From Streptomyces sp. HNM0574 (GTDB taxonomy: Bacteria; Actinomycetota; Actinomycetes; Streptomycetales; Streptomycetaceae), in assembly GCF_012726235.1 (NCBI RefSeq), contig NZ_JAASAH010000001.1, forward strand, positions 186,001-250,000: a stretch of DNA of 64,000 nucleotides, in the 5' to 3' direction. Of this stretch, positions 52,952-62,508 are shown piece after piece. The notes beneath the pieces are model-generated. The model was not told the origin of the DNA. It did not search any database and worked only from the letters and a program-made list of their open reading frames with translations. The stretch's first letter is position 1; every line of letters begins with the position of its first letter. A program made the position numbers and the translations under genes.

Positions 52952-54370
52952 TCAGTGCTGGTGCAGGCCCCGTCCCGCGAGGGTCAGGTACGCCTCGCCG
53001 ACCGCCTCCGACAGGGTGGGATGGGCGTGGATGTGCTGGGCCACGTCGGCCGGTTCCGCGTCCCAGCCGACGACCAGCTGACTCTCGGCGATCATCTCGG
53101 AGACGTGCGGGCCGACCAGATGGACGCCCAGGACCCGCCCGTCACCGCCCCGTTCGGCGACGACCTTCACCATGCCGCCCTGCCCGTGCACCATTCCCTT
53201 CGCCGTCGCGGTCAGCGGCAGCGTGTTGACGGCGACCTCGCGGCCCCCCTCGCGCGCATGCTCCTCGGTGAGGCCCACGGACGCCGTCTGCGGGCTGGAG
53301 TAGGTCACACGCGGGACGGCGGCGTAGTCCACGGGCCGGGACGGGAGTCCGGCGAGCGTCTCGGCCACCAACAGGCCCTCGGCGAAGGAGGCGTGGGCCA
53401 GCCCGAGGGACGGCGGCGGCAGCAGGTCGCCGACCACGTGCACGCCGGCGGCGGCCGTCTCCAGGCGGGACCAGTCGGCGGGCGGCAGGTGCCCGCGGCC
53501 GTCGGTGGCGAGGCCGGCGGCGGCCAGGCCGAGCCCGTCCGTCACGGGGGCGCGGCCGACGGCGACGAGGAGCCGTTCGGCCTCCAGCGCCGTGTCACCG
53601 CCGCGTGCCGTGTGCACCCGCGCGGTGACGCCGCCGGGGTGCCGGGTGGCGTCCGTCAGCCGCGCCGAGGTCAGCACCCGCACCCCGCGCTTCTTCAGCC
53701 CCCGCGTCAGATGGCGGCTCACGTCCGCGTCCTCCAGCGGCAGCAGCCGGTCCGCGGCTTCGACGAGGGTGACCTCGGCGCCCAGGGAGCGGTGGAAGGA
53801 GGCGTACTCGACGCCGATCGCGCCGCCGCCCAGCACCACCACGCTCGCCGGGAGCCCGGGCGCGAACAGCGCGTCGTCGCTGGTGACGACCCGGTGCCCG
53901 TCCGGCTCCAGGCCGGGCAGGACGCGGGGCGCCGAGCCGGTGGCCAGAACGACGCCGCGGCGTGCCGTGAAGGTGCCGCCCGGCTCGCCCGTGACGCGGA
54001 CGGTGCGGGGGCCGGTCAGCTCCGCCGTGCCGCGCAGGACGCGCACGCCCGCGCGCTCCAAGTGGCCCTCCACACCACGGTGGTTGCGGGTGACGATGTC
54101 GTCGCGGGTGGCGGTGAGGGCGCCCCAGTCGACGCTGTCGAGGGACGCCTTCACGCCCCAGCGCTCGCGTGCCTCGGCGATCCCGTCGACGAGCTCGGCC
54201 GCGTGCAGCATCGCCTTGCTCGGTACGCAGCCGCGGTGCAGGCACGTGCCGCCGACCAGATCGCGTTCGGCGAGGGTGACGGTGAGCCCGAGTGCGGCGG
54301 CGCGCAGTGCGGTGCTGTAGCCGCCCGTGCCTCCGCCGATGACGATCACATCTGCGCTGTCTTCGCTCAT
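52952..54370 (-). CDS. lpd: Dihydrolipoyl dehydrogenase-like flavoprotein
   Basis: This 472-residue pyridine nucleotide-disulfide oxidoreductase has the FAD motif VIVIGGGTGGYS, the redox pair GGTCLHRGCVPSKAML (CXXXXC), the NAD motif VVVLGGGAIGVEYASF and the C-terminal HAHPTLSEAVGEA with catalytic His-Glu. These are the hallmarks of the E3 subunit of 2-oxoacid dehydrogenases. No E1 or E2 gene is near. Start ATG 54370 follows GGGG. It is divergent from the LysR gene, which may control it (113 bp between starts). Confidence 0.88.
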   Translation of the reverse strand: MSEDSADVIVIGGGTGGYSTALRAAALGLTVTLAERDLVGGTCLHRGCVPSKAMLHAAELVDGIAEARERWGVKASLDSVDWGALTATRDDIVTRNHRGVEGHLERAGVRVLRGTAELTGPRTVRVTGEPGGTFTARRGVVLATGSAPRVLPGLEPDGHRVVTSDDALFAPGLPASVVVLGGGAIGVEYASFHRSLGAEVTLVEAADRLLPLEDADVSRHLTRGLKKRGVRVLTSARLTDATRHPGGVTARVHTARGGDTALEAERLLVAVGRAPVTDGLGLAAAGLATDGRGHLPPADWSRLETAAAGVHVVGDLLPPPSLGLAHASFAEGLLVAETLAGLPSRPVDYAAVPRVTYSSPQTASVGLTEEHAREGGREVAVNTLPLTATAKGMVHGQGGMVKVVAERGGDGRVLGVHLVGPHVSEMIAESQLVVGWDAEPADVAQHIHAHPTLSEAVGEAYLTLAGRGLHQH

Positions 54371-54483
54371 GTCCCCAGCTTCCGCCGGGACTTCACGATG
54401 AGTCCAAGGCAATGTTTCGATGGGACGGATGAAGGGCGCTCATGCCCGGTCACCGTTCCGGGCACGGCTCACGGGGGAGAAGC

Positions 54484-55380
54484 ATGACGCTGCGGCAGAT
54501 GGAATACCTCGTGACCGTCACCGAACAGCAGTCCTTCACCCGGGCCGCCGAGACGCTCAACGTCACCCAGTCCGCGCTGTCCCACCAGATCAAGGCGCTG
54601 GAGGGGGAGTTGGGCGGTCCGCTGCTGGAGCGCCTGCCGCGCGGCGTACGGCTCACCGCGATGGGACGCGCCTTCCTGCCCGGCGCCGAACTGGCCGTGC
54701 GCAGCGCCCGCCAGGCGCGTCGGGCCGCGCGCGCCGCCACCGGGGCACGCGGTGGCGAACTCCAGATCGCCACCCTGCACGGACTGGCCATCGGCGTCCT
54801 GCCACCTGTACTGGCCCGCATGCGGCGGCTCTGCCCCGAAGTGCGGCTCGTACTGCACGAGTTCGCCACCGACGAGCAGCTGACCGAACAGATGGAGCGC
54901 GGCGTGGCCGACGTCGCCGTGGGCTACCGCACGGACGGGTGGAGCGGCCCGCTGTGGACGGTGGGGGAGGAGCGGATCGTGCTGGTGGTCCCGCGCGGTG
55001 ACCCGCTGCACGGCAGGGCCTCTGCCCGGCTGGAGGAGCTCGCGGAACACGACTGGGTGCGCTGCGGAATGGAGCCGTGGGTGGAGGGCGAGCGGTTCCT
55101 CGACCTGGTCTGCGGCAGGGCCGGTTTCCGGCCGCGCACCGCCGTGTGGACGGAGCACTCCACCACGGCCGCGCGCGCCGCCGCCGAGGGCGCCGGAGTG
55201 GCGATGCTGGCCGCGCATCTGGTGCCCTCGCTCGTCCCCGCGGACCAGCTCCTCGCGGTCGACCCGCCGTGGCAGCGTCCCATCAGGGCGTTCTGCCGTA
55301 CGGAGCCCGCCGGTGCCGCGGATGTCCTGCTTCGGACACTGAACGGGGCCCTGCCTGGACAGCGACTTTCCGCGTCCTGA
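54484..55380 (+). CDS. LysR family transcriptional regulator
   Basis: This 298-residue LTTR has an N-terminal winged helix (MTLRQMEYLVTVTEQQSFTR, LNVTQSALSHQIKALE) and a periplasmic-binding-like effector domain from about residue 90. ATG 54484 follows GGGGGAG. The divergent lpd gene is the obvious candidate target, as LTTRs usually control a divergent neighbour. The effector is unknown, and I could not find a clear T-N11-A site with dyad symmetry in the 113-bp gap. Confidence 0.85.
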   Translation: MTLRQMEYLVTVTEQQSFTRAAETLNVTQSALSHQIKALEGELGGPLLERLPRGVRLTAMGRAFLPGAELAVRSARQARRAARAATGARGGELQIATLHGLAIGVLPPVLARMRRLCPEVRLVLHEFATDEQLTEQMERGVADVAVGYRTDGWSGPLWTVGEERIVLVVPRGDPLHGRASARLEELAEHDWVRCGMEPWVEGERFLDLVCGRAGFRPRTAVWTEHSTTAARAAAEGAGVAMLAAHLVPSLVPADQLLAVDPPWQRPIRAFCRTEPAGAADVLLRTLNGALPGQRLSAS

Positions 55381-55391
55381 AAATACTGCTC

Positions 55392-56102
55392 ATGACATCG
55401 CTTGAGTCCGGCCCGAATCCGCCGCGGGTCTCCGACGCGGAACGGGAGCGTGCTCTGGAGGTGCTACGGGAGGGCGCCGTTCAAGGGCGCATATCCCAGG
55501 ACACGTTCGTCCGGCGCACGGACGCCGTCCTGCACGCGCAGTGGCAGGACGATCTGGAGGCCGTGCTGCGCGATCTGCCCGGGCGCAGGCCGCGCGGCGG
55601 CCGGCTCACCGGTTTCGTCGGCCGGCTGGCCGCCTTCCCCCGGACGCTGCGCCGCGCCTGGCAGGCCGAGCGGCTGCCGGAACTGCTGCTGCCGCTCCAG
55701 CCCCAGCCGCTGTCCATCGGCCGCGCACCGGGGTCGATGCTGCGGCTCACCCACTTCACGGTCTCGCGGACGCACGCCCAGCTCCGCACCACCTCGCGCG
55801 GCGACTGGAGCCTGCGCGACCTGGGGTCGAGCAACGGGACGTGGGTCAACGGGAGCCGGCTCACCGGCTCGGTCTCCGTCCGGCCCGGTGACCAAGTACG
55901 TTTCGGCCAGGTCGCGTTCCGGCTCGCGCTGCCGCGGCAGCGCGGAGGACAGCCGCCCGGCGCGCTGTCCCCCGCGCACGGCCCCGGCCCGTACACCGGC
56001 GGCGCGACCCCGCCCCTCCGGCACCCGCACCGCCCCGACCCCCCTCCCGGGGCGCCGCCGCAGCCGCCGGGGCCACCGGCCGAGCCCCCGCCCCGCGCCT
56101 GA
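55392..56102 (+). CDS. DUF1707 and FHA domain protein
   Basis: This 236-residue protein begins with a DUF1707 domain (RVSDAERERALEVLREGAVQGRISQDTF compressed over residues 10-40), then a linker and an FHA phosphothreonine-binding domain (about 100-175) with SIGRAPGSMLRL, TVSRTHAQL and LRDLGSSNGTWVNG. The last 45 residues are Pro-rich and probably disordered. FHA domains read Ser/Thr-kinase phosphorylation. The start lacks a ribosome site and lies 11 bp after the LysR stop, so it is either coupled or leaderless. Confidence 0.82.
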   Translation: MTSLESGPNPPRVSDAERERALEVLREGAVQGRISQDTFVRRTDAVLHAQWQDDLEAVLRDLPGRRPRGGRLTGFVGRLAAFPRTLRRAWQAERLPELLLPLQPQPLSIGRAPGSMLRLTHFTVSRTHAQLRTTSRGDWSLRDLGSSNGTWVNGSRLTGSVSVRPGDQVRFGQVAFRLALPRQRGGQPPGALSPAHGPGPYTGGATPPLRHPHRPDPPPGAPPQPPGPPAEPPPRA

Positions 56103-56114
56103 CGCGGGCCGCTC

Positions 56115-58559
56115 TCAGGCGCGGACGAGCAGTGCCACCGGCGCGTCCTCGGTCAGCAGTCCGGACAGCGGGCAGCGGCCGCCCTCGACGGTCCGGCGGG
56201 AGAGCAGGTCGTGCCAACTGCCCTCCGGCAGCCGCAGTTCCGTCCGGCCCCAGCCGCCCGCCTCGCGCAGCCGCAGACCCAGCCGGGTCACCGCGGTGAT
56301 CGCGCGGCCGCCCCGGACGAAGGCCACGCAGTGCCCGGCCGCCTCGCCCTCCGCGGTCAGCGGCTCGTACGTGGCGTGCTCCGTGAACCACTCGGGGTGG
56401 GCGCGGCGCAGCCCGAGCGCCGTCCGGGTCAGCCCCAGCTTCTCGCTGTCCAGTCCGGGACGTGCCGGTGCGCCGAAGGCGACGGGGCGCCGGTTGTCCG
56501 GGTCGACCAGCGCCGCGTACAGCCGCTCGGTCCCCTGGTAGACGTCCGGTACGCCGGGCACGGTCAGGTGCAGCAGGGTCTGGCCGAGCACGTTCGCCCG
56601 GACGTGGGGCGCCAGTTGGCGGGCGGCGCCGGCGAGAGCCCGCGCCGTGGGGTCGTCCTGCCCCGGGGCGGCGCGGCGGGCGACGGTCTCCGCGTAGTGG
56701 GCGACGGCCTCCTCGTACGCCATGTCGGGTTCGGTCCAGGTGGTGCGCAGGCCCGCCTCCCGCACGGACTTGAGCAGTGCGTCCTTCCAGCGCGCGGGGT
56801 CCGGGGGGCCGGGTTCGTCCACGGCGTGCAGGGCGAAGGCCGTCTGGAGGGCGGCCCATTCGGTGTGCCGGTCCGGTGGATCGTCCACTGAGCCACCGTC
56901 CGCCGCCCGTACCCCGGCGACGATCCCGGCCCAGCGCTCCGGGCACTCGCTGAGCACCATGAGCGCGGCCCGGACGTCCGCGCTGCGCTTGGTGTCGTGG
57001 GTGGAGAGCACCGTTCCCGTGGCCGGGTGGTCGCGGGCGACGTGGAGACAGTGCGCGTGGAACTCCGCCGGGGAGACGGCGGGTTCGCCCGGCGAGCCGC
57101 CGACCTCGCAGGCCGACAGCAGCGGCGCCCAGCGGTAGAACGCCCGGTCCTCGACGGCCTTGGCGCGCAGCGCCGAGGACACCTGCCCGAAGCGCCGCGC
57201 GAAGTCGTCCCGGTGCGGCCCCTCGCCGAAGCGGCCCAGCGCCAGCCCGAGCACGACGTCCACCGCGGCGGCCTCGTCCGGCGCCCCGCAGTCCGCCCGC
57301 GCGCCCTCCGCCGCCGACTCCAGCAGCGCCCGGTCCGCTTCGTCCACCGGCGCACCGGGCACGACGTACGGGCGGTACACGGGGAGCCGCACGAGGACGC
57401 GGTGCAGCGCGGTGTGCAGTGCCGCGTACGTGTGGTCGCGCAGGGCGAGTTCGGGAGCCGCGGCGCAGCAGGCGGCCGCCGCGCGGGCCAGCCGGGCGGT
57501 CTCGGCGGCCAGGTCGTGCGCGGCGACCTGCGCGGCGGCGTGCCGCTCGGTCGGCTCCCACTCGCCGCCGCTGAGCGGCTCGGCCCGGGTGGCGTGCTGG
57601 TAGACGGCCGTCAGTCCGGCGTGGCCGACCGGGTCGGTGAACAGGCCGTCGACGCGGTGCAGCGTGTCGTAGCCGGTGGTTCCGGCGACGGGCCAGCCGG
57701 CCGGGAGCGTCTCGTGCCGTCCGAGGATCTTCTCCAGGACGGTCCACCGTCCGTCGGTCGCCTTGTGCAGGCGCCGTACGTAGCCGCCCGGGTCCGCGAG
57801 CCCGTCCGGATGGTCGATCCGGAGCCCGTCGAGCACGCCCTCGTGCAGCAGGTGGAGCACCTTTCCGTGCACCGCGTCGAAGACGTCCGGCTCCTCCACC
57901 CGTACGCCGATCAGCTCGTGAACAGTGAAGAAGCGGCGGTAGTTGACCTCTGTCCTGGCCAGTCGCCACCAGGCGAGCCGGTAGTGCTGTGCCGCCAGCA
58001 GTTCGGGCAGCGGCAGGCCCCCGGTGCCGGGGCGCAGGGGGAACGTCCGGTCGCCGTAGTGCAGCGTTCCGTCCCCGGTGCGCAGCCGGGGCAGTTCCTC
58101 GTGCACCGGCCCGGCGAGGACGGGGAGCAGCAGCCTGCCGTCCTGTGCCGCCCAGTCGACGTCGAACCAGTGCGCGTACCGCGACTGGGGCCCCTCGCGC
58201 AGCACTTCCCACAGCTGGTGGTTGAGCCGGGTGTCGGCGGGGACGGCCATGTGGTTCGGGACGATGTCGAGGACGAGCCCGAGACCGCGCGCGTGCGCGG
58301 CGGCGGCCAGCGCCCGCAGCCCGTCCTCCCCGCCGAGTTCCGCGCGGACGGAGGAGTGGTCGGTGACGTCGTACCCGTGCGGTGAGCCGGGGACGGAGGT
58401 GAGGACGGGGGAGAGATGCAGATGGGAGACGCCGAGGGCGGCGATGTGGGGCAGCGCCTCCTCGGCGGCGGCGAACGGGAAGTCGGGCCGCAGCTGGAGC
58501 CGGTAGGTCGACCGCGGCGTGCGGGGGCGTGGGGGGACGGGTGGCGGCGTGGGCGTCAT
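56115..58559 (-). CDS. treY: Malto-oligosyltrehalose synthase
   Basis: This 814-residue GH13 enzyme turns the reducing end of maltodextrins into a trehalose unit. Family landmarks are STYRLQLRPDFPFAAAEEAL at the N-terminus, VLDIVPNHMAV, LDGLRIDHPDGLADPGGY with the nucleophile Asp, VLEKILGRHE with the catalytic Glu, GTTGYD and LSTHDTKRSADVRAAL with the third acid. It works with TreZ and TreX/GlgX. The convergent FHA gene ends only 12 bp away. Confidence 0.92.
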   Translation of the reverse strand: MTPTPPPVPPRPRTPRSTYRLQLRPDFPFAAAEEALPHIAALGVSHLHLSPVLTSVPGSPHGYDVTDHSSVRAELGGEDGLRALAAAAHARGLGLVLDIVPNHMAVPADTRLNHQLWEVLREGPQSRYAHWFDVDWAAQDGRLLLPVLAGPVHEELPRLRTGDGTLHYGDRTFPLRPGTGGLPLPELLAAQHYRLAWWRLARTEVNYRRFFTVHELIGVRVEEPDVFDAVHGKVLHLLHEGVLDGLRIDHPDGLADPGGYVRRLHKATDGRWTVLEKILGRHETLPAGWPVAGTTGYDTLHRVDGLFTDPVGHAGLTAVYQHATRAEPLSGGEWEPTERHAAAQVAAHDLAAETARLARAAAACCAAAPELALRDHTYAALHTALHRVLVRLPVYRPYVVPGAPVDEADRALLESAAEGARADCGAPDEAAAVDVVLGLALGRFGEGPHRDDFARRFGQVSSALRAKAVEDRAFYRWAPLLSACEVGGSPGEPAVSPAEFHAHCLHVARDHPATGTVLSTHDTKRSADVRAALMVLSECPERWAGIVAGVRAADGGSVDDPPDRHTEWAALQTAFALHAVDEPGPPDPARWKDALLKSVREAGLRTTWTEPDMAYEEAVAHYAETVARRAAPGQDDPTARALAGAARQLAPHVRANVLGQTLLHLTVPGVPDVYQGTERLYAALVDPDNRRPVAFGAPARPGLDSEKLGLTRTALGLRRAHPEWFTEHATYEPLTAEGEAAGHCVAFVRGGRAITAVTRLGLRLREAGGWGRTELRLPEGSWHDLLSRRTVEGGRCPLSGLLTEDAPVALLVRA

Positions 58560-58709
58560 GCGGGCTGTGTACCCGCGTCCGGCCGCCGTGCCCGTCGCGT
58601 TCGGCCGCTCAGGTCCAAGTGCCCGCCGTCCCGGTGAGCGGGCGGCCCGAAGTTGACGGGGCGCCGGAGCCGGCCGTGACGTCCCGCCCGGGGAAGCGGC
58701 CCGGCGAGA

Positions 58710-58729
58710 GCGCCGGCGGAGCCGGGCGC
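58710..58729 (-). terminator. Possible terminator of glgX
   Basis: An 8-bp GC stem with one bulge (58710-58717 with 58721-58729) and a 3-base loop begins 5 bp after the stop at 58734. Confidence 0.4.
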
Positions 58730-58733
58730 CGCC

Positions 58734-60866
58734 TCACAGCGGCCGGCGGAGGACGACCAGGCTGCGGTCGGCGAGGGTGATCCGGTCGCCCGCGCCGACC
58801 TTGCACGGCTCGACGGCGGACGGCGGGCCCTCCTGGGCGGTGTCGAGGACGACGTGCCACTGCGTGCCGTGGTCGACGGGCGCGACGAAGTCCAGGGGCG
58901 CGTGGTGGGCGTTGAACAGCAGCAGGAACGAGTCGTCGGTGATCCGCTCGCCGTGCGGCCCCGGTTCGGAGATGGCGCTGCCGTTCAGGAAGACCGTCAG
59001 CGACTTGGCGTGCGCGGCCTGCCAGTCCTGCTGGGTCATGACCTCGCCCTCGTGGGTGAACCAGCCGATGTCCGACAGCTCGTCGCGGGTGCCCTCCACC
59101 GGACGCCCGTGGAAGAAGCGCCGCCGCCGGAACACCGGGTGGTCCCGCCGCAGCCACACCATCTCCCGGACGAACGCGCACATCTGCTCGTCCGCGCGGG
59201 CGTCGGTACCGGCGCCGGTTTCCGGCCAGTGCACCCAGGTGAGTTCGCTGTCCTGGCAGTACGCGTTGTTGTTGCCGTGCTGGGTGCGCGCGAACTCGTC
59301 GCCGTGGCTGAGCATCGGGACGCCCTGCGACAGCATCAGCGTGGCGACGAAGTTCCGCATCTGACGCCGCCGCAGCCGCAGCACCGCAGGATCGTCCGTC
59401 GCGCCCTCGGCGCCGCAGTTCCAGGACCGGTTGTGGTTCTCCCCGTCCCGGTTGCCCTCGCCGTTGGCCTCGTTGTGCTTCTGGTCGTAGGAGACGAGGT
59501 CGTGCAGGGTGAACCCGTCGTGGCAGGTGACGAAGTTGACGGACGCCAGCGGGCGGCGGCCGTCGTCCTGGTAGAGGTCCGAGGAGCCCGTCAGCCGGGA
59601 GGCGAACTCGGCCAGGGTGCGCGGTTCGCCCCGCCACATGTCGCGGACGGTGTCGCGGTAGCGGCCGTTCCACTCCGTCCACAGCGGCGGGAAGTTGCCC
59701 ACCTGGTAGCCGCCCTCGCCCACGTCCCAGGGCTCGGCGATCAGCTTCACCTGGCTCACCACCGGGTCCTGCTGCACCAGGTCGAAGAAGGACGACAGCC
59801 GGTCCACCTCGTGGAACTGGCGCGCCAGTGTGGCCGCGAGGTCGAAGCGGAAGCCGTCCACGTGCATCTCGGTGACCCAGTAGCGCAGCGAGTCCATGAT
59901 CAGCTGAAGCACGTGCGGGCTGCGCATCAGCAGTGAATTACCGGTGCCGGTCGTGTCCATGTAGTAGCGCGGATCGTCCGTCAGCCGGTAGTACGAGGAG
60001 TTGTCGAGACCCCGGAAGGAGAGCGTGGGACCCAGGTGGTTGCCTTCTGCCGTGTGGTTGTAGACCACGTCGAGGATGACCTCGATGCCCGCCTTGTGCA
60101 GCGCCCGCACGGCCTGCTTGAACTCCAGCACCTGCTGCCCGCGGTCGCCCCAGGACGCGTAGGCGTTGTGCGGCGCGAAGTAGCCGATGGTGTTGTAGCC
60201 CCAGTAGTTCGACAGTCCCGCGTCGGCCAGCCGGTTGTCCGTGACGGACTGGTGCACCGGCATCAACTCCAGTGCGGTGACGCCCAGTTCGGTCAGATGC
60301 TCGATGACCGCCGGGTGGGCCAGCGCCGCGTACGTGCCCCGCAGCTCCTCCGGAAGCTGCGGGTGCAGCATGGTGAGGCCCTTCACGTGCGCCTCGTACA
60401 GCACCGTCCGGTGGTACTCGGTGCGCGGCAGCCGGTCGTCGCCCCAGTCGAAGTAGGGGTTGACCACGACCGAAGCCATGGTGTGCGGCGCGGAGTCGAG
60501 GTCGTTGCGCCGCTCCGGGGAGCCGAAGTGGTAGCCGTAGACGGCCTCGTTCCAGTCGATGCTGCCGCTCATCGCCTTCGCGTACGGGTCCAGCAGCAGC
60601 TTCGCGCTGTTGCAGCGCTTCCCCTCCTGCGGCGCGTACGGGCCGTGCACCCGGAACCCGTACCGCTGTCCCGGCATGACGCCCGGCAGGTACGCGTGCC
60701 GCACGAAACCGTCCGACTCGCGCAGTTCCACGGCGGCTTCCGAACCGTCGTCCTGGAGCAGGCACAGCTCGATGCGGTCGGCGGCTTCGGAGAACACGGC
60801 GAAGTTCGTGCCGGCGCCGTCGTAGGTGGCGCCCAGGGGGTACGCCCGTCCCGGCCAGACCTGCAT
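58734..60866 (-). CDS. glgX: Glycogen debranching enzyme GlgX/TreX
   Basis: This 710-residue GH13 isoamylase-type enzyme has an N-terminal CBM48 (YPLGATYDGAGTNFAVFSEA). The barrel has VILDVVYNHTAEGN, the nucleophile Asp in VDGFRFDLAATLAR, the acid Glu in LIAEPWDVGEGGYQ and NFVTCHDGFTLHD. It cleaves alpha-1,6 branches of glycogen and so feeds maltodextrin to TreY and TreZ. ATG 60866 has AGGAAG about 10 bp upstream; the open frame runs on to 61223 without codon bias. With treY and treZ on the same strand it makes up a complete TreXYZ route. Confidence 0.93.
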   Translation of the reverse strand: MQVWPGRAYPLGATYDGAGTNFAVFSEAADRIELCLLQDDGSEAAVELRESDGFVRHAYLPGVMPGQRYGFRVHGPYAPQEGKRCNSAKLLLDPYAKAMSGSIDWNEAVYGYHFGSPERRNDLDSAPHTMASVVVNPYFDWGDDRLPRTEYHRTVLYEAHVKGLTMLHPQLPEELRGTYAALAHPAVIEHLTELGVTALELMPVHQSVTDNRLADAGLSNYWGYNTIGYFAPHNAYASWGDRGQQVLEFKQAVRALHKAGIEVILDVVYNHTAEGNHLGPTLSFRGLDNSSYYRLTDDPRYYMDTTGTGNSLLMRSPHVLQLIMDSLRYWVTEMHVDGFRFDLAATLARQFHEVDRLSSFFDLVQQDPVVSQVKLIAEPWDVGEGGYQVGNFPPLWTEWNGRYRDTVRDMWRGEPRTLAEFASRLTGSSDLYQDDGRRPLASVNFVTCHDGFTLHDLVSYDQKHNEANGEGNRDGENHNRSWNCGAEGATDDPAVLRLRRRQMRNFVATLMLSQGVPMLSHGDEFARTQHGNNNAYCQDSELTWVHWPETGAGTDARADEQMCAFVREMVWLRRDHPVFRRRRFFHGRPVEGTRDELSDIGWFTHEGEVMTQQDWQAAHAKSLTVFLNGSAISEPGPHGERITDDSFLLLFNAHHAPLDFVAPVDHGTQWHVVLDTAQEGPPSAVEPCKVGAGDRITLADRSLVVLRRPL

Positions 60867-61029
60867 GCGGTCGTCTCTTCCTGTCGCGGTCACCTCGGAT
60901 GTGCTGCCCCGGTGCATCCTTGCGCAGCGGCCGTGAAGCGGCCGGACCCCGGGGCCAACTTCCCCCGTACGGACGTACGAGAGCGGGAAGTTGATAGGGG
61001 TTCCGGGTGCGCGCGAACCGGCGCCGCAG

Positions 61030-61035
61030 TAGTCT
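61030..61035 (+). promoter_or_regulatory. -10 box of the SAV2148-type gene
   Basis: TAGTCT fits TANNNT and would give a leader of about 33 bases before GTG 61075. The rest of the 208-bp gap from glgX holds no other feature I can support. Confidence 0.4.
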
Positions 61036-61074
61036 TCCTTGATCGAACACAGGGGTCCGGAAGGCGGTGCACAG

Positions 61075-62328
61075 GTGGGCGCGGGAGGGCTTGAACTCCC
61101 CCCAGGTGAGAGCGGTGACGACGAGGGCGCCGAGGTACCGTCGGGGACGGTGTCCCTGGCGCGCCCCATGGAGATCGGCGCGGATCTCGACTGGGGCGCG
61201 GACGCCTGGGCGGAGGTGCGCACCAGGGCACAGCGTGCGGGACGCGCCTATATCTGGCTCAATCTGGTCGAACAGCGGCTCCGCGCCGTCGTCTCCGCCG
61301 TACTCCGCCCCATATACGAGCCCGTGCACGGCGACGAGTGGGTCATCGCCGCCGCCGGACCCACCGGGCAGGAATGGGTGCAGCGCGCCGTCGCCGTACG
61401 CGAGGTGAGCAGGCGCAAGGGCTATCTCCTCGACCCCGCCGACGACACCGTCCTCTCCTTCCTGACGCTGCCGCAGCTGCGCGAGCTGATGGTGCAGCAC
61501 TGGCCCTGTTTCGAGCCGTACTTCGAGGACCGGCGGGAGCTCGAACTCGCCCTGGACGAACTGGAGGTGGCGCGCAGCGCCGTCGCCAGGAACCGCGCGC
61601 TGTCCGAGACGGTGCTCGCCCAGGCGGAGCGGATGTGCGCCCGGCTGCTGGAGCTGCTCGGCGCCTCGGGGGAGGGCCGGCGCTCCGCGCACCGGCTGCC
61701 CGTCGACGCGGTCGAGGAGCTGGTCGGCGACCGGTTCGCGGACGTCGTCGGCGTCCACGCGGACCGGGTGCGGCTCCAGCGGAGGCTGCCGGCCGAGGAC
61801 CTCTTCGGCGGCGCCCGCCGGCTCGACGCGATCGGCATAGGGCTCAACCTGCTGGTGCAGAACTACTCGGGCCGCAGGCTGCTCAGGCTCGCCGAGTCGG
61901 GCTGCCGCGTCCGGCTGCTGTTCCTCAACCCGGCGAGCAGCGCGATGCGCAGGCGCGAGCGCGAACTGGGCATCAAAAAGGGCGAGTTGAGCCGCACCGT
62001 CGAGACGAACATCCTGCACATGCGGCGGGTGCGGGCCAGGCTGCGCGATCCGGGCGCGTTCGAGATACAGGTCTTCGACGAGACGCCGCGCTTCACCGCG
62101 TACATGGTCGACGGGGACGGCCCGGACGGGCTCGCCGTCGTCCAGTCCTATCTGCGCCGGGTGCGCGGGATGGAGGCGCCGGTGCTCGTGCTGCGGGGCG
62201 GCGGACGCGATCTCGTCCAGCGGCGCGAGGACCGCGACAAGCCGCAGGACGAGGGCGTGCACGGCCTCTTCGGCACGTACCGCGAGGAGTTCGAGGCCGC
62301 CTGGACGGACTCCCGCCCGGTGTCCTGA
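61075..62328 (+). CDS. SAV2148 family HEPN-domain protein
   Basis: This 417-residue cytoplasmic protein follows the SAV2148 family of Streptomyces closely (ARPMEIGADLDWGADAW, RAGRAYIWLNLVEQRL, GQEWVQRAVAVREVSRRKGY, DAIGIGLNLLVQNYSGRR). The N-terminal HEPN-like helical region includes a long helix at about 115-190. The C-terminal part (FGGARRLDAIG to the end) resembles the phospholipase-D-like or TIR-adjacent sensor domains found in signalling proteins. HEPN domains are often RNases, but the R-X4-6-H motif is not obvious here. GTG 61075 has GGAAGG upstream. Function is unknown. Confidence 0.78.
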   Translation: MGAGGLELPPGESGDDEGAEVPSGTVSLARPMEIGADLDWGADAWAEVRTRAQRAGRAYIWLNLVEQRLRAVVSAVLRPIYEPVHGDEWVIAAAGPTGQEWVQRAVAVREVSRRKGYLLDPADDTVLSFLTLPQLRELMVQHWPCFEPYFEDRRELELALDELEVARSAVARNRALSETVLAQAERMCARLLELLGASGEGRRSAHRLPVDAVEELVGDRFADVVGVHADRVRLQRRLPAEDLFGGARRLDAIGIGLNLLVQNYSGRRLLRLAESGCRVRLLFLNPASSAMRRRERELGIKKGELSRTVETNILHMRRVRARLRDPGAFEIQVFDETPRFTAYMVDGDGPDGLAVVQSYLRRVRGMEAPVLVLRGGGRDLVQRREDRDKPQDEGVHGLFGTYREEFEAAWTDSRPVS

Positions 62329-62495
62329 CCTCGTACGGGGGTGACGGATGTGTCCCCGTGCGCTGTGCGACCTTGCGGTGCGCCCCCGCGCTCCGCGCCG
62401 CCGGTGGTGTCCCCGCGCGGTTCCGGCCGGAATTCGACCCCCCGAGGTGTCCGTCCCGCCCCGAACGGCCCCGTCCGCAACGGCCGTCGCTCTTC

Positions 62496-62501
62496 TAAGC
62501 T
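62496..62501 (+). promoter_or_regulatory. -10 box of the leaderless DUF1697 transcript
   Basis: TAAGCT ends 7 bp before the ATG at 62509, with no Shine-Dalgarno sequence. Confidence 0.5.
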
Positions 62502-62508
62502 GCCTCGT

